64,000 nucleotides of DNA, from positions 173,234 to 237,233 of the forward strand of contig JBQNAI010000003.1 in the NCBI GenBank assembly GCA_052170555.1, read 5' to 3'. Numbering within the stretch: position 1 is the first letter of the stretch; each line of letters starts with the position of its first letter. Of this stretch, positions 29,082 through 37,928 are shown in pieces. Both the position numbers and the translations under genes were made by a program. This stretch comes from Scybalousia_A sp052170555 (GTDB lineage Bacteria > Bacteroidota > Bacteroidia > Bacteroidales > P3). Under the pieces are notes generated by a model that ran no database searches, was not told the origin of the DNA, and saw only the letters and a program-made list of their open reading frames with translations.

Positions 29082-30422
29082 TTAATTAAACAATTTCATT
29101 GCCTTAGATGCACTCTCAGGCAAAGAGAATACCACCACCTTGTCGCCGGTTTCTATCTGAGTATCTCCTCTTGCAATAAAACTCTGTCCATCTCTAATTA
29201 TACCTCCGATAGATACACCTTTTGGAATAGTCAAATTCATTATTATAGTCCTTGTAGCAGGAGATTTTTCTTTAACAATAACTTCGAAAACTTCTGCATC
29301 AATACCTGACAACCATTTACTTGATGTCACCTCACCTCCAAGAGTAAAACGTGCAATATAGCTTGCTGTTATTAATTTTTTATTAATAATCGTATCAATT
29401 CCTATGTCCTGAGAAACATCTATATACGAAATATTTTCTACCAAGGCTATCGTTTTCTTTACCCCTTGTCTATGTGCATGCAAACAACTTAGAATATTGG
29501 TTTCAGTAGAGTCTGTTGTTGCAATGAATGCGTCCATTTCATTCAATCCTTCGTCCATTAGTAAAGATATATCTGACCCATTACCATTTATTATAAGAGT
29601 TTTGTCCAAATCATCTACTAATTTAAAACAACGATTCCTATCCTGCTCTATAATTTTTAATTGCATTTTGTCTTGAATATTGAGTGCTGCACGCCTACCT
29701 ATTCTTCCTCCCCCCAAAATCATAGCTTTTTTAATTTGATATTCTCTCTTTTTGAACAGGGTTTTTACCATTTCAAGACTATCTGGTCTAATCAACAAGT
29801 ATATAAGGTCTCCTGCTCTATAATAATCTTCACCTCCAGGAATTATTGTCTGACCGGAACGAATTATACAAACTATTCTTGCATTCAACTTCGGATATTC
29901 TTGTGCTACCTGCATAATTGTCTTGTCTACGAAGACTGTATCTTCATCTAATCTAGTCATATAAATACTCAACAGACCACCTGAAAAATCAAAAACTTCG
30001 GTTGCAGTATTACGTGTCAATAGATTAGTTATTTCTTTGGCGGCAATACGCTCAGGAGATACCATTTCATCAATTCCAAGTGCCTTGAACATACTCTTAT
30101 TATCGTCATTAAGATATTCTAACGAATTAACACGTGCAATTGTTCGTTTAGCACCAAGTCTTTTCCCTAATATACAAGTAATAATGTTAATATTTTCTTG
30201 ATGCAAAACACTGATAAGTAAATCACACTCTGTAATACCTGCCTCTTTTAGTACTTTTATAGAAGTGGAATTGCCTGCCACGGTTAAAAGATCATTGTCC
30301 GTTTGCAATAACCTTAACAAATCAGAATGCGGATCTACAACTGTTATATTGTGTCTTATCTTTGATAAAGATTTCGCAAGATGAAATCCGACTTCTCCAT
30401 CCCCTGCAATGATAATATCCAT
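29082..30422 (-). CDS. trkA: Trk K+ transport regulatory NAD-binding protein
   Basis: Cytoplasmic ring protein of 446 residues made of two RCK repeats, each with a Rossmann N-domain and a TrkA_C domain. The nucleotide loops are GDGEVG (residues 6-11) and GGGRIG (about 235-240), and LTVAGNSTS and IINGNGSD are the paired second motifs. It binds nucleotides and gates TrkH. It is the first gene of a three-gene operon with both trkH genes (3-base gap, then 4-base overlap). A TAATTTTG promoter box lies 34 bases upstream. Confidence 0.95.
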   Translation of the reverse strand: MDIIIAGDGEVGFHLAKSLSKIRHNITVVDPHSDLLRLLQTDNDLLTVAGNSTSIKVLKEAGITECDLLISVLHQENINIITCILGKRLGAKRTIARVNSLEYLNDDNKSMFKALGIDEMVSPERIAAKEITNLLTRNTATEVFDFSGGLLSIYMTRLDEDTVFVDKTIMQVAQEYPKLNARIVCIIRSGQTIIPGGEDYYRAGDLIYLLIRPDSLEMVKTLFKKREYQIKKAMILGGGRIGRRAALNIQDKMQLKIIEQDRNRCFKLVDDLDKTLIINGNGSDISLLMDEGLNEMDAFIATTDSTETNILSCLHAHRQGVKKTIALVENISYIDVSQDIGIDTIINKKLITASYIARFTLGGEVTSSKWLSGIDAEVFEVIVKEKSPATRTIIMNLTIPKGVSIGGIIRDGQSFIARGDTQIETGDKVVVFSLPESASKAMKLFN

Positions 30423-30455
30423 AATTCAATCCCCCATTTCAACAAAATCAGATTG

Positions 30456-30463
30456 CAAAATTA
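30456..30463 (-). promoter_or_regulatory. -7 box of the trkA-trkH-trkH operon
   Basis: TAATTTTG on the minus strand, 34 bases before the trkA ATG. Confidence 0.55.
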
Positions 30464-30581
30464 AGAAAAAAAATACTATCACTAATAAAAATTGTATGAT
30501 GACAACACTTTTAGATTTCTTTTAAGGACCGTAGTCCTTCTTTTATTTTTATAATCCATTGTTAATAGTAACAAATTCTGC

Positions 30582-32738
30582 CTATTTGGTAAGAACAAAA
30601 TCTATTTGCTTCTTTAACATATTGACGCCAATAATTTTAACATTCACCTTTTGTCCTATTTGATATGTATTCTCTGTTCTTATTCCCACAATCCGATAAT
30701 TATCTTCGTCAAGTTCATAAACATCTCCTCCTATGGTATTTATCCTCACCAATCCTTCACATTTGTTTTCATCAAGCATAACATATATACCCCATTTACT
30801 GACACCACTTATTTCCCCCGTAAACTCCTCACCTATCTTGTCTGATAAAAATTCTGCCTGTTTGTATTTAATACTCTCGTGTTCTGCCTCAGTTGCTCTA
30901 CGTTCCATATCTGAACAGTGCCTACAATACTGTTCATACTCTTCTTTATCTTCGCTCAAACCTCCCATTAAGTAAGATGCCAATAATCTATGGACCATTA
31001 AATCAGGATAACGTCTAATTGGTGAAGTAAAGTGAGTATAATAGTTAAAAGCCAATCCATAATGACCAATATTGTCTGTGGAATAGTATGCCTTTGACAT
31101 TGTACGTAAAGCAATATTAGTGATGAGTGTTTGGTGTGCCTTACCTCTCACTTGCTCAAACAAATCATTGTAAGAACTTACAAGTCCTTGTCTATTGGCA
31201 TTGTTAATACGATAACCTAACTTCTCGGCAAATACCTTAAATGTTTCTACCCTATCTTGATTAGGTTCATCATGAACTCTATAAACGAATGTTTTGTTTT
31301 CCTTACTTTGCATTTTTTTACCAATCTGTTCTGCAATAGTTTTATTGGCAAGCAACATATATTCTTCTACCATCCAATGTGCTTCATTAGACTCTTGTAC
31401 TCTAACAGAAATAGGCCGTTTATTTTTATCTAATTCAAACTTATATTCGGGAGAATCAAACTTAATTGCTCCCAACTTGAAACGCCTCTCTCGCAATATC
31501 TTAGCAATTTTCCACAATAATGTAATTTGTGCTGAATACTCGGAAGTTTGATAAGAGGTGCCATACTGAGAAGTTTCAATGATATTTTGTACTTGTTCGT
31601 AAGTAAAACGTTTATTGGAACGAATTATACTCTTATCTATGTGATAAGAAACTATTTCAGCATTGGGTGTAAATTCAAATATAATACTATACGTCAAAGA
31701 ATCTTCTTCCTCACGTAGAGAACATAATTCATTGCATAGTTTCTCGGGTAACATAGGTATAGTCCTATCTACAAGATATATGCTCGTTGCTCTATCATAT
31801 GCCTCCTTATCAATAGCTCCACCTCGCTTGACATAGTATGATACATCTGCAATATGTACGCCAACAAGATAATTATTATTTTCCAAAAGTTGAAAAGAAA
31901 TTGCATCATCAAAGTCTTTTGCATCTTCGGGATCAATAGTAAATGTCGTCATACCTCTATAGTCCTTTCTTATACTTATTTCCTTCTTAGTAATCTTCGC
32001 ATCAATCTTAGACACTTCCTTATTTACTTCATCGGGAAAATCTATCTGTAAATCGTTAGCAAATAATATACTTTGCATCTCTACATCATTATCTCCAGGT
32101 AGTCCTAAAACTTTGACAATATCTCCTATCGGTTGATTACTTTCTGGCTTCCAATCCGTGATCTTCACTATCACTTTACTACCTTCCTCAATAGATTTAT
32201 CATATTTGTATATTATCACTTGATATGGTAACTCATTTTCATCACATCGTACCAATGCAAAATTCCTTTTCTTTTTTAGTATTCCTGCAAATTGAGTTTT
32301 TTTTCTTTTTATTATATTCACAATCTGCCCTTCACGTCTGCGATTTTTTCGTTTAGGAAAAATATAAACTTTTACCGTATCTCCATTAAGAGCACCTGAG
32401 GAGTTTTTAAAATTTACTTTAATATCTTCCGTTCCATCTTGTGGGACGACAAATAATCGTCCACTACGTGTTATATCCACAACTCCTGTTGTATAATATT
32501 TAGAAGATATATCTCTATCTATATACTTTTGATGCAAATGGTATTGCGTTCCTTCCTTTACAAGGATATTTTCTGTTGCCATATTTTTAACTATGGCTTT
32601 AATAGTATCTTTTATTTTGTGATTTTTTATTCCCAATACACCATATATTCTCTTTATCGAAAAACTTTCAAAATTATTTTGGACAAATATGGATAAAATT
32701 TTCTTGTCCAATCCAATAAAATCTTCTCTATCTGTCAT
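30582..32738 (-). CDS. rnr: Ribonuclease R
   Basis: 3'-5' exoribonuclease of 718 residues that degrades structured RNA. An N-terminal winged-helix region is followed by cold-shock/OB domains. The RNB catalytic domain starts around residue 270 with TIDPEDAKDFDDAIS, whose Asp cluster binds Mg. HYGLAFNYYTHFTSPIRRYPDL is the strong family signature at about residues 563-584, and the C-terminal S1 domain begins at GEEFTGEISGVSKWGIYV. The usual basic tail is short. It starts four bases after the secreted SGNH hydrolase gene, so the two are probably co-transcribed although unrelated in function. Confidence 0.95.
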   Translation of the reverse strand: MTDREDFIGLDKKILSIFVQNNFESFSIKRIYGVLGIKNHKIKDTIKAIVKNMATENILVKEGTQYHLHQKYIDRDISSKYYTTGVVDITRSGRLFVVPQDGTEDIKVNFKNSSGALNGDTVKVYIFPKRKNRRREGQIVNIIKRKKTQFAGILKKKRNFALVRCDENELPYQVIIYKYDKSIEEGSKVIVKITDWKPESNQPIGDIVKVLGLPGDNDVEMQSILFANDLQIDFPDEVNKEVSKIDAKITKKEISIRKDYRGMTTFTIDPEDAKDFDDAISFQLLENNNYLVGVHIADVSYYVKRGGAIDKEAYDRATSIYLVDRTIPMLPEKLCNELCSLREEEDSLTYSIIFEFTPNAEIVSYHIDKSIIRSNKRFTYEQVQNIIETSQYGTSYQTSEYSAQITLLWKIAKILRERRFKLGAIKFDSPEYKFELDKNKRPISVRVQESNEAHWMVEEYMLLANKTIAEQIGKKMQSKENKTFVYRVHDEPNQDRVETFKVFAEKLGYRINNANRQGLVSSYNDLFEQVRGKAHQTLITNIALRTMSKAYYSTDNIGHYGLAFNYYTHFTSPIRRYPDLMVHRLLASYLMGGLSEDKEEYEQYCRHCSDMERRATEAEHESIKYKQAEFLSDKIGEEFTGEISGVSKWGIYVMLDENKCEGLVRINTIGGDVYELDEDNYRIVGIRTENTYQIGQKVNVKIIGVNMLKKQIDFVLTK

Positions 32739-32742
32739 AAAT

Positions 32743-33771
32743 TTATTGTTTTATAAAGTTATAGGTACAAACAGATTTTTTTGTTCTTATTTTTGTGATA
32801 TAATAGCCATCACATATCATCTTAACATCAAACAATGACCGTCCTTTATTTTCAACCACGAATTGTTTAATTTTGATTCCATTCAGATTGTATATTTCTA
32901 AAATAATATTTTTTTGATTCGAATAATTGATTACCTCTAACAGCCGTTGTGTTGCTATGTAATGAACATCTATATCATTTTTTGGTAAGTTGGGAAGTAA
33001 GGAGGTAAAAGAACAATTATTGAATGTGTTATTTGAAAATAAGAAATTAGCCGTTTGTTGTAATGCAGTTGCAACTTCTTGATTGAATTGTGCTGTATAA
33101 GACGTTACTATACCTGTTTTGAATATGGTTGTGTATAAAACACAAGCAGAAAAGTAACTACCTTTGATGTTTGGATGAGAATAATCCGATGAATGTAAAT
33201 CAAATGAGATAGAATCTTGATTAAATAAGTATAACCAAGCACTTCCTATTGGCGATACTTCACTGTTAAAATCTGATGCCACCTTACAGTAATTTTGACA
33301 TAACTCCTGCGACATCGTTTCGTAAGTACAATATGGTGGATAAAAAGGACAATTAACTTTGTCCCCATAACGATAACCCCAGGTCATGAAATAAATAACT
33401 CTTCCATTAGGATTATTCTCTTTATATAAAGAATCCAACTTTTTAGCATACGGATAAACCTCTTTATTGAATTGTTCAGGAGGGAAAGCCATCTCTTGAC
33501 TTTGTCCTTGCAATATAATAATATCGTATTTTCCGTTTTTTATCGTTTCTTGCAACTCTTCATTTTCCCAATGTGACATCAGGCGAGCTCCTCCGTACGT
33601 AAAACTTTTAGTTGTTATATTTTTCCCATTACTTTGTGCAATCTGTTTCAATATATTCGGTAAATCATTGACATAAGTATACGAATTACCGACAAACAAA
33701 ACTTTCAAATCTTGTGCATTAAGCTCAACACAAAATGCAACTGCAATAAAAATAATAATAATCCTTTTCAT
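32743..33771 (-). CDS. Secreted SGNH/GDSL hydrolase (DUF4886-like) with T9SS type A tail
   Basis: Exported protein of 342 residues. A signal peptide covers about residues 1-19 (ending ELNAQ). The SGNH block I, LFVGNSYTYVNDLP, carries the nucleophile Ser, and the catalytic Asp/His pair lies in SSDYSHPNIKG. The last 70 residues (IILEIYNLNGIKIKQFVV to TKKSVCTYNFIK) look like a type A T9SS sorting domain, so a surface esterase or deacetylase acting on glycans is likely. I chose MKRIIIIF at 33771, since the longer frame to 33831 crosses the promoter. rnr follows after four bases. Confidence 0.82.
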   Translation of the reverse strand: MKRIIIIFIAVAFCVELNAQDLKVLFVGNSYTYVNDLPNILKQIAQSNGKNITTKSFTYGGARLMSHWENEELQETIKNGKYDIIILQGQSQEMAFPPEQFNKEVYPYAKKLDSLYKENNPNGRVIYFMTWGYRYGDKVNCPFYPPYCTYETMSQELCQNYCKVASDFNSEVSPIGSAWLYLFNQDSISFDLHSSDYSHPNIKGSYFSACVLYTTIFKTGIVTSYTAQFNQEVATALQQTANFLFSNNTFNNCSFTSLLPNLPKNDIDVHYIATQRLLEVINYSNQKNIILEIYNLNGIKIKQFVVENKGRSLFDVKMICDGYYITKIRTKKSVCTYNFIKQ

Positions 33772-33790
33772 TCTTTCTTTTTTTGAAATG

Positions 33791-33798
33791 CAAATATA
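33791..33798 (-). promoter_or_regulatory. -7 box of the SGNH-rnr unit
   Basis: TATATTTG on the minus strand, 20 bases before the ATG at 33771. It lies back-to-back with the murL-murD promoter. Confidence 0.55.
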
Positions 33799-33820
33799 AT
33801 ATATTATTAAAAACTTTTCG

Positions 33821-33828
33821 TAATTTCG
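33821..33828 (+). promoter_or_regulatory. -7 box of the murL-murD fusion gene
   Basis: TAATTTCG followed by CAAC, 24 bases before the ATG at 33852. One base differs from TAnnTTTG. Confidence 0.5.
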
Positions 33829-33851
33829 CAACTAAATTTAACACTTACACT

Positions 33852-36668
33852 ATGACTGAATATAAAGATAACAGCAGTAAATATGAAGAGTTAAGACAAC
33901 AATATCCTTTCTTTATCTATGAAAATTTTTCAATAACTAAAGGTAAAGAAGATGGTGATGAAGAAAAAGAGTATTTAAAACTGCAATTTTTTTTCACCTG
34001 CAACAATATTACTTTCACGCCATATCACATTATATACATAAAAGACTTTTTTCTTTTCAAACATTATCCTACTGATGACAAGAAAGAATTGAGCGATATC
34101 ACACTTTATTCCGATAAATTGCGTAGTTTTGTTTTCAACTTAGGATTGATAGAACTTATTTCTTATTGGAAAGCCACCTGTTCCCCTCTAATAGTTATCA
34201 AATGCGGAAATTTGAACTGCGAACAACAAAAATTTTGGAAAAAATTGTGGTTTAACGGATTGGGAGAGTTTTTTTATTTGAATAATATCAAAACAAATAT
34301 TGATAACTTTGTTGATATAAAATGTGAATCTTCTATCTCTTATACCAAACAGTCATTTAAACTGAATGAAGAATATATTGTCCCAATAGGAGGAGGAAAA
34401 GACAGTGTTGTTACTTTGGAATTATTAAGAGGTAAAGGCAAAATTATTTCTCCTATGGTAATAAATCAACGAAAAGCAACAAAAGATTGTATCCTCCAAG
34501 CTGGTTATAACGAAAATACTACCATTGAGCTCAGACGAATCATTGATAAGCAGTTATTAGACTTAAATAGTAAAGGTTATCTCAACGGGCATACTCCGTT
34601 TTCGGCAATGTTAGCTTTTTCAACACTGATTTGTGCTGTTTTGTGTGGTAAAAAATATATAGCACTCTCAAACGAAAATTCTGCGAATGAGGCAACAGTG
34701 TATCAAAATGGAAAGTTTGCCGGATTTGATTGTGTAAATCATCAATATAGTAAAAGTTTGGAATTTGAAAACGATTTCAGAACATATTATAAAAACTATT
34801 TATGCGAAGATATTGAGTATTTTTCTTTCTTACGTCCCATATCAGAATTAAAAATAGCCGAGATATTTTCTCATTTAAATTATTTGCATGTATTTAAGTC
34901 TTGTAATGTTGGATCAAAACAAGACATTTGGTGTGGAAATTGCCCAAAATGTTTATTTGCTTATATCATCCTATCTCCATTTATAGATGTTACAGATTTG
35001 AAGACTATATTTGGTAAAAATATGTTTGAAGATGCCACATTACTTACTTATTTTGAAGAATTGATCGGGAATAAAGAAATAAAACCCTTTGAGTGCGTCG
35101 GTACTGTTTCGGAAGTTAATATGGCCATTGCACAAAAAATCAAAATATATGGCGTAAAAGATAATGAGATATTGTTGAAACACTGGCTCAAATCTCCGCT
35201 AAGTAAGAGGTATTCAATTAGTGATTTTAATAACTTCAAAGATAAGGAAGACGAGGATAATAATTTGCCGGAAGATTTGAAAGATTGCTTCAAAAATTTC
35301 TTCGTCCTGTCAAAAAAATCTAGCTATTCAAAGATATGGAAAGATGAAAAAATTGCTATAATGGGCTTAGGAAGAGAAGGTATCTGCACTTTGAAACTCA
35401 TAAATGAAATATTGCCAAATATACAACTAATACTATACGATGAAAATAAAGAAAGATTTTCACAAATTAATGATTTGATAAAACATCACCGCTGTTTATC
35501 GGCAAAAAGTGATCTTTCATACATCAATAATGAAAGTACAATGATTTTTTTGACGCCTGCAATGGCTCCAAAAGACTACCCTCAGCTGGAATTCTGCAAG
35601 TTGACCAATCAATGTGATAGTTTCCTTAGACTATTTGGCAATCAATGTATAGGGGTTAGCGGAACGAAAGGCAAAAGTACCACCTCATCACTTATATATC
35701 ACATAATAAAACAGCAAACCGACAACTGTTTGTTGGCAGGCAATATAGGGATACCTTTTTTTGAAATACTGCCACAAATAAACGAAAAAACAAAAATCAT
35801 ACTTGAATTGTCATGTCATCAACTACAATTAGTACACCATTCTCCTCATATTTCAGTACTTTTAAATCTATATGAGGAACATTTGGATCACTATATAGAT
35901 TTCAAAGATTATCAGAAAGCTAAACTAAATCTGCTTTTTCAATCACAAAATGGCGATAGTTTTATTTACAATGCTGATGATGATTTAATAAACGATTGGA
36001 TCAATCACAAGAATGAAAATAAAGATAAAAAAATGTCTCATATAAATTGTATAGGATTGCATTTAAAAGATTACAAATGGCAAGACAGTCATTTTTTGAA
36101 AGGAATACATAACAAATATAATATACTTGCAGCGATTAATAGCGTAAAACAAGTAGGTATCTCAGAAGATACGGCCATAAAGTCTGCTCTTACATTTAGA
36201 GGATTACAACATAGAATGCAATTTATAGGAACACTGAATAAGGTTAGTTATTACGATGACTCCATTTCCACAATTCCGCAAGCAACTCTTGCGGCAGTTA
36301 AATCGCTTAATAATGTCTCTACATTAATATTAGGAGGTATGGACAGAGGTATAGATTATAGTTCATTAACTGAACTATTGAATATAAAAAGTATAGAGAA
36401 CATCATTTTTGTTGGTAAAGCAGGACGAAGGATGTATGATATTTTAAATAATTATGCAATTAATATGCAAAAGGATCAAAATATTAACACTCTTAGTGGG
36501 ATGAAAAATATTTTAATTTCAGAAAATTGGCAACAAATAGCTCAATTTTGCAAAACATATGCACGACCAAACACAAGTGTATTGTTATCGCCGGCGGCAA
36601 GTAGTTATGATCAATTCAGGAATTTTGAACATAGAGGTGATTTCTTTAAGGAAATCATATTCAATTAG
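33852..36668 (+). CDS. MurL-MurD fusion: UDP-MurNAc-L-Ala-L-Glu epimerase plus MurD-type ligase
   Basis: Protein of 938 residues with two halves. Residues 1 to about 480 resemble MurL, which epimerises the terminal L-Glu of UDP-MurNAc-L-Ala-L-Glu to D-Glu. It has an ATP-type PIGGGKDS loop at 178-185, a SNENSANEATVY stretch, VNHQYSKSLEFEN, and a CGNCPKC cysteine cluster. Residues about 500-938 are a Mur ligase of the MurD group: IAIMGLGREG nucleotide-type start, GVSGTKGKSTTSSL P-loop at about 601-614, LELSCHQLQ, HLDHYIDFKDYQKAK, and the C-terminal YDDSISTIPQATLAA. In Xanthomonas the pair MurD2/MurL is encoded separately. I chose ATG 33852 because a promoter box sits just before it. No partner gene follows. 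Confidence 0.85.
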   Translation: MTEYKDNSSKYEELRQQYPFFIYENFSITKGKEDGDEEKEYLKLQFFFTCNNITFTPYHIIYIKDFFLFKHYPTDDKKELSDITLYSDKLRSFVFNLGLIELISYWKATCSPLIVIKCGNLNCEQQKFWKKLWFNGLGEFFYLNNIKTNIDNFVDIKCESSISYTKQSFKLNEEYIVPIGGGKDSVVTLELLRGKGKIISPMVINQRKATKDCILQAGYNENTTIELRRIIDKQLLDLNSKGYLNGHTPFSAMLAFSTLICAVLCGKKYIALSNENSANEATVYQNGKFAGFDCVNHQYSKSLEFENDFRTYYKNYLCEDIEYFSFLRPISELKIAEIFSHLNYLHVFKSCNVGSKQDIWCGNCPKCLFAYIILSPFIDVTDLKTIFGKNMFEDATLLTYFEELIGNKEIKPFECVGTVSEVNMAIAQKIKIYGVKDNEILLKHWLKSPLSKRYSISDFNNFKDKEDEDNNLPEDLKDCFKNFFVLSKKSSYSKIWKDEKIAIMGLGREGICTLKLINEILPNIQLILYDENKERFSQINDLIKHHRCLSAKSDLSYINNESTMIFLTPAMAPKDYPQLEFCKLTNQCDSFLRLFGNQCIGVSGTKGKSTTSSLIYHIIKQQTDNCLLAGNIGIPFFEILPQINEKTKIILELSCHQLQLVHHSPHISVLLNLYEEHLDHYIDFKDYQKAKLNLLFQSQNGDSFIYNADDDLINDWINHKNENKDKKMSHINCIGLHLKDYKWQDSHFLKGIHNKYNILAAINSVKQVGISEDTAIKSALTFRGLQHRMQFIGTLNKVSYYDDSISTIPQATLAAVKSLNNVSTLILGGMDRGIDYSSLTELLNIKSIENIIFVGKAGRRMYDILNNYAINMQKDQNINTLSGMKNILISENWQQIAQFCKTYARPNTSVLLSPAASSYDQFRNFEHRGDFFKEIIFN

Positions 36669-36823
36669 GATTGATTTTTTGTTAATACTAAAAAATCAAA
36701 ATAAATCATTCATTTTATTAACAAAATTATCTAATCTATGAACATAACATATGGACGATAGTAAATGGTTTGTTACTGTAAACAAGTATTTTTCTGTTAT
36801 TTTAAAATGGTATTGCAATATAG

Positions 36824-36896
36824 ATTATTAAAGTCCCACATCGACAAATTATTTCTTGACTTTAAAAATTTAAAGTGGGACATTAGCAAGTTGATG
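36824..36896. repeat. 21-bp-period intergenic repeat, copy 10
   Basis: Inverted GTCCC (36833), then TTGAC (36856) and GGGAC (36877), the last two 21 bases apart. The copy lies in the convergent gap between the murL-murD fusion and a small lipoprotein. The rest of this roughly 400-base gap holds only the lipoprotein's terminator. Confidence 0.83.
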
Positions 36897-37002
36897 TGCA
36901 AAATGGGGATATGAATTATTAACACAAAAAATTACATTCAATTTAAGAAAAGGTTAATTATCTAAAAAAAACTTTAATAATTTCAATGATAAATAAAAAA
37001 AA

Positions 37003-37028
37003 CGACATCTTAAAATTTTAAGATATCG
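37003..37028 (-). terminator. Rho-independent terminator of the small lipoprotein gene
   Basis: On the minus strand CGATATCT and AGATGTCG pair, extended by TTAAAATTTTAA, and are followed directly by eight T residues. The terminator lies about 40 bases past the stop. Confidence 0.75.
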
Positions 37029-37066
37029 CATTAAGTATTAAAATATAAGCTATATATCAACACTTG

Positions 37067-37192
37067 TTATCTAATAATTTCCCTTTGGTAATAATGCGAT
37101 GACTTGTAAGCATCACATCTGCCTGACTGACAAGACGCAAAAGCTACAATAATAATAGCAGATACCAATAGGGTTAGAATTGTTTTTTTCAT
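37067..37192 (-). CDS. Very small lipoprotein (41 residues)
   Basis: A short frame from an ATG at 37192: MKKTILTLLVSAIIIVAFA, then SCQSGRCDAYKSSHYYQREI, ending IR and a stop. A Lys-rich start, a hydrophobic helix and a lipobox-like AFASC make Cys21 a likely lipidated residue. The mature peptide would be only about 21 residues, with a second Cys and many Tyr/Ser. A clear terminator follows, which supports an expressed gene. Similar tiny lipoproteins occur in Bacteroidales, but no function is known to me. nth lies on the same strand downstream of its own operon, so this gene is probably the tail of that unit or independent. Confidence 0.6.
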   Translation of the reverse strand: MKKTILTLLVSAIIIVAFASCQSGRCDAYKSSHYYQREIIR

Positions 37193-37256
37193 TACTATCT
37201 ATGTTTTTATTATTAATTAATATCTTCTTATTACCGTAAATCAAATTGTAAAACGT

Positions 37257-37928
37257 TTAATTGATTACTTTATTTTGCAACTTGACTTTATTTTGCAAAG
37301 ATATAAAATTTTTACAGACCGAAGTCAATTTACATTTTTCGCACTGTGGTCTTCTCGCTTTGCATATGTATCGTCCTAACAGTATTAGTTGGTGATGCAA
37401 TAGTGCAATATCTTTTTTATTTAGATTACCTACCAACTGCTCTTCTGTCTGCCGTACAGTCTTTGCATTGGTTGTCAATCCTAATCTACGAGAAACCCTA
37501 TGAACATGAGTATCTACAGGCATCTTTGCTTGATGAAAAACTATTGCGGCTATAACATTTGCAGTCTTCCTTCCAACCCCTTGCAATGTTTGTAACTCTT
37601 GGACATCCGAAGGGACCTGCCCGTCATATACTTCTACCAATCGCTTGGCACAATTAACTAAATACTTAGACTTACTGTTAGGATAAGATATACTTTTTAT
37701 ATATTGAAAAATTTCTGATGTTGTTGCTTGTGACATGGTATAACAATCCGGATATTTTTTAAACAATAAGGGTGTTACCTCATTAACTCTTTTATCCGTA
37801 CACTGTGCAGATAGAATCACAGCCACAAGTAATTGAAAAGTATCCGTATGTAATAATTCTGTATCGGCATTAGGGAACATCGTATTGAGAATATCTATCA
37901 CAGAAGAATATCTTTGTTTTAATGTCAT
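37257..37928 (-). CDS. nth: Endonuclease III
   Basis: DNA glycosylase/AP lyase of 223 residues that removes oxidised pyrimidines. The helix-hairpin-helix LQGVGRKTANV carries the catalytic Lys, VDTHVHRVSRRLGL includes the catalytic Asp, and the C-terminal cysteines are spaced C-X6-C-X2-C-X5-C for a 4Fe-4S cluster. The start overlaps the stop of the upstream EEP gene by four bases, so it is the third gene of a lipoprotein-EEP-nth operon. Confidence 0.95.
   Translation of the reverse strand: MTLKQRYSSVIDILNTMFPNADTELLHTDTFQLLVAVILSAQCTDKRVNEVTPLLFKKYPDCYTMSQATTSEIFQYIKSISYPNSKSKYLVNCAKRLVEVYDGQVPSDVQELQTLQGVGRKTANVIAAIVFHQAKMPVDTHVHRVSRRLGLTTNAKTVRQTEEQLVGNLNKKDIALLHHQLILLGRYICKARRPQCEKCKLTSVCKNFISLQNKVKLQNKVIN

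Noticed and set aside
30524..30539. AAGGAC-CGTA-GTCCTT hairpin as terminator of rnr
   Set aside because: On the minus strand it is followed by A-rich DNA. The T-run is on the plus strand, where no gene ends.
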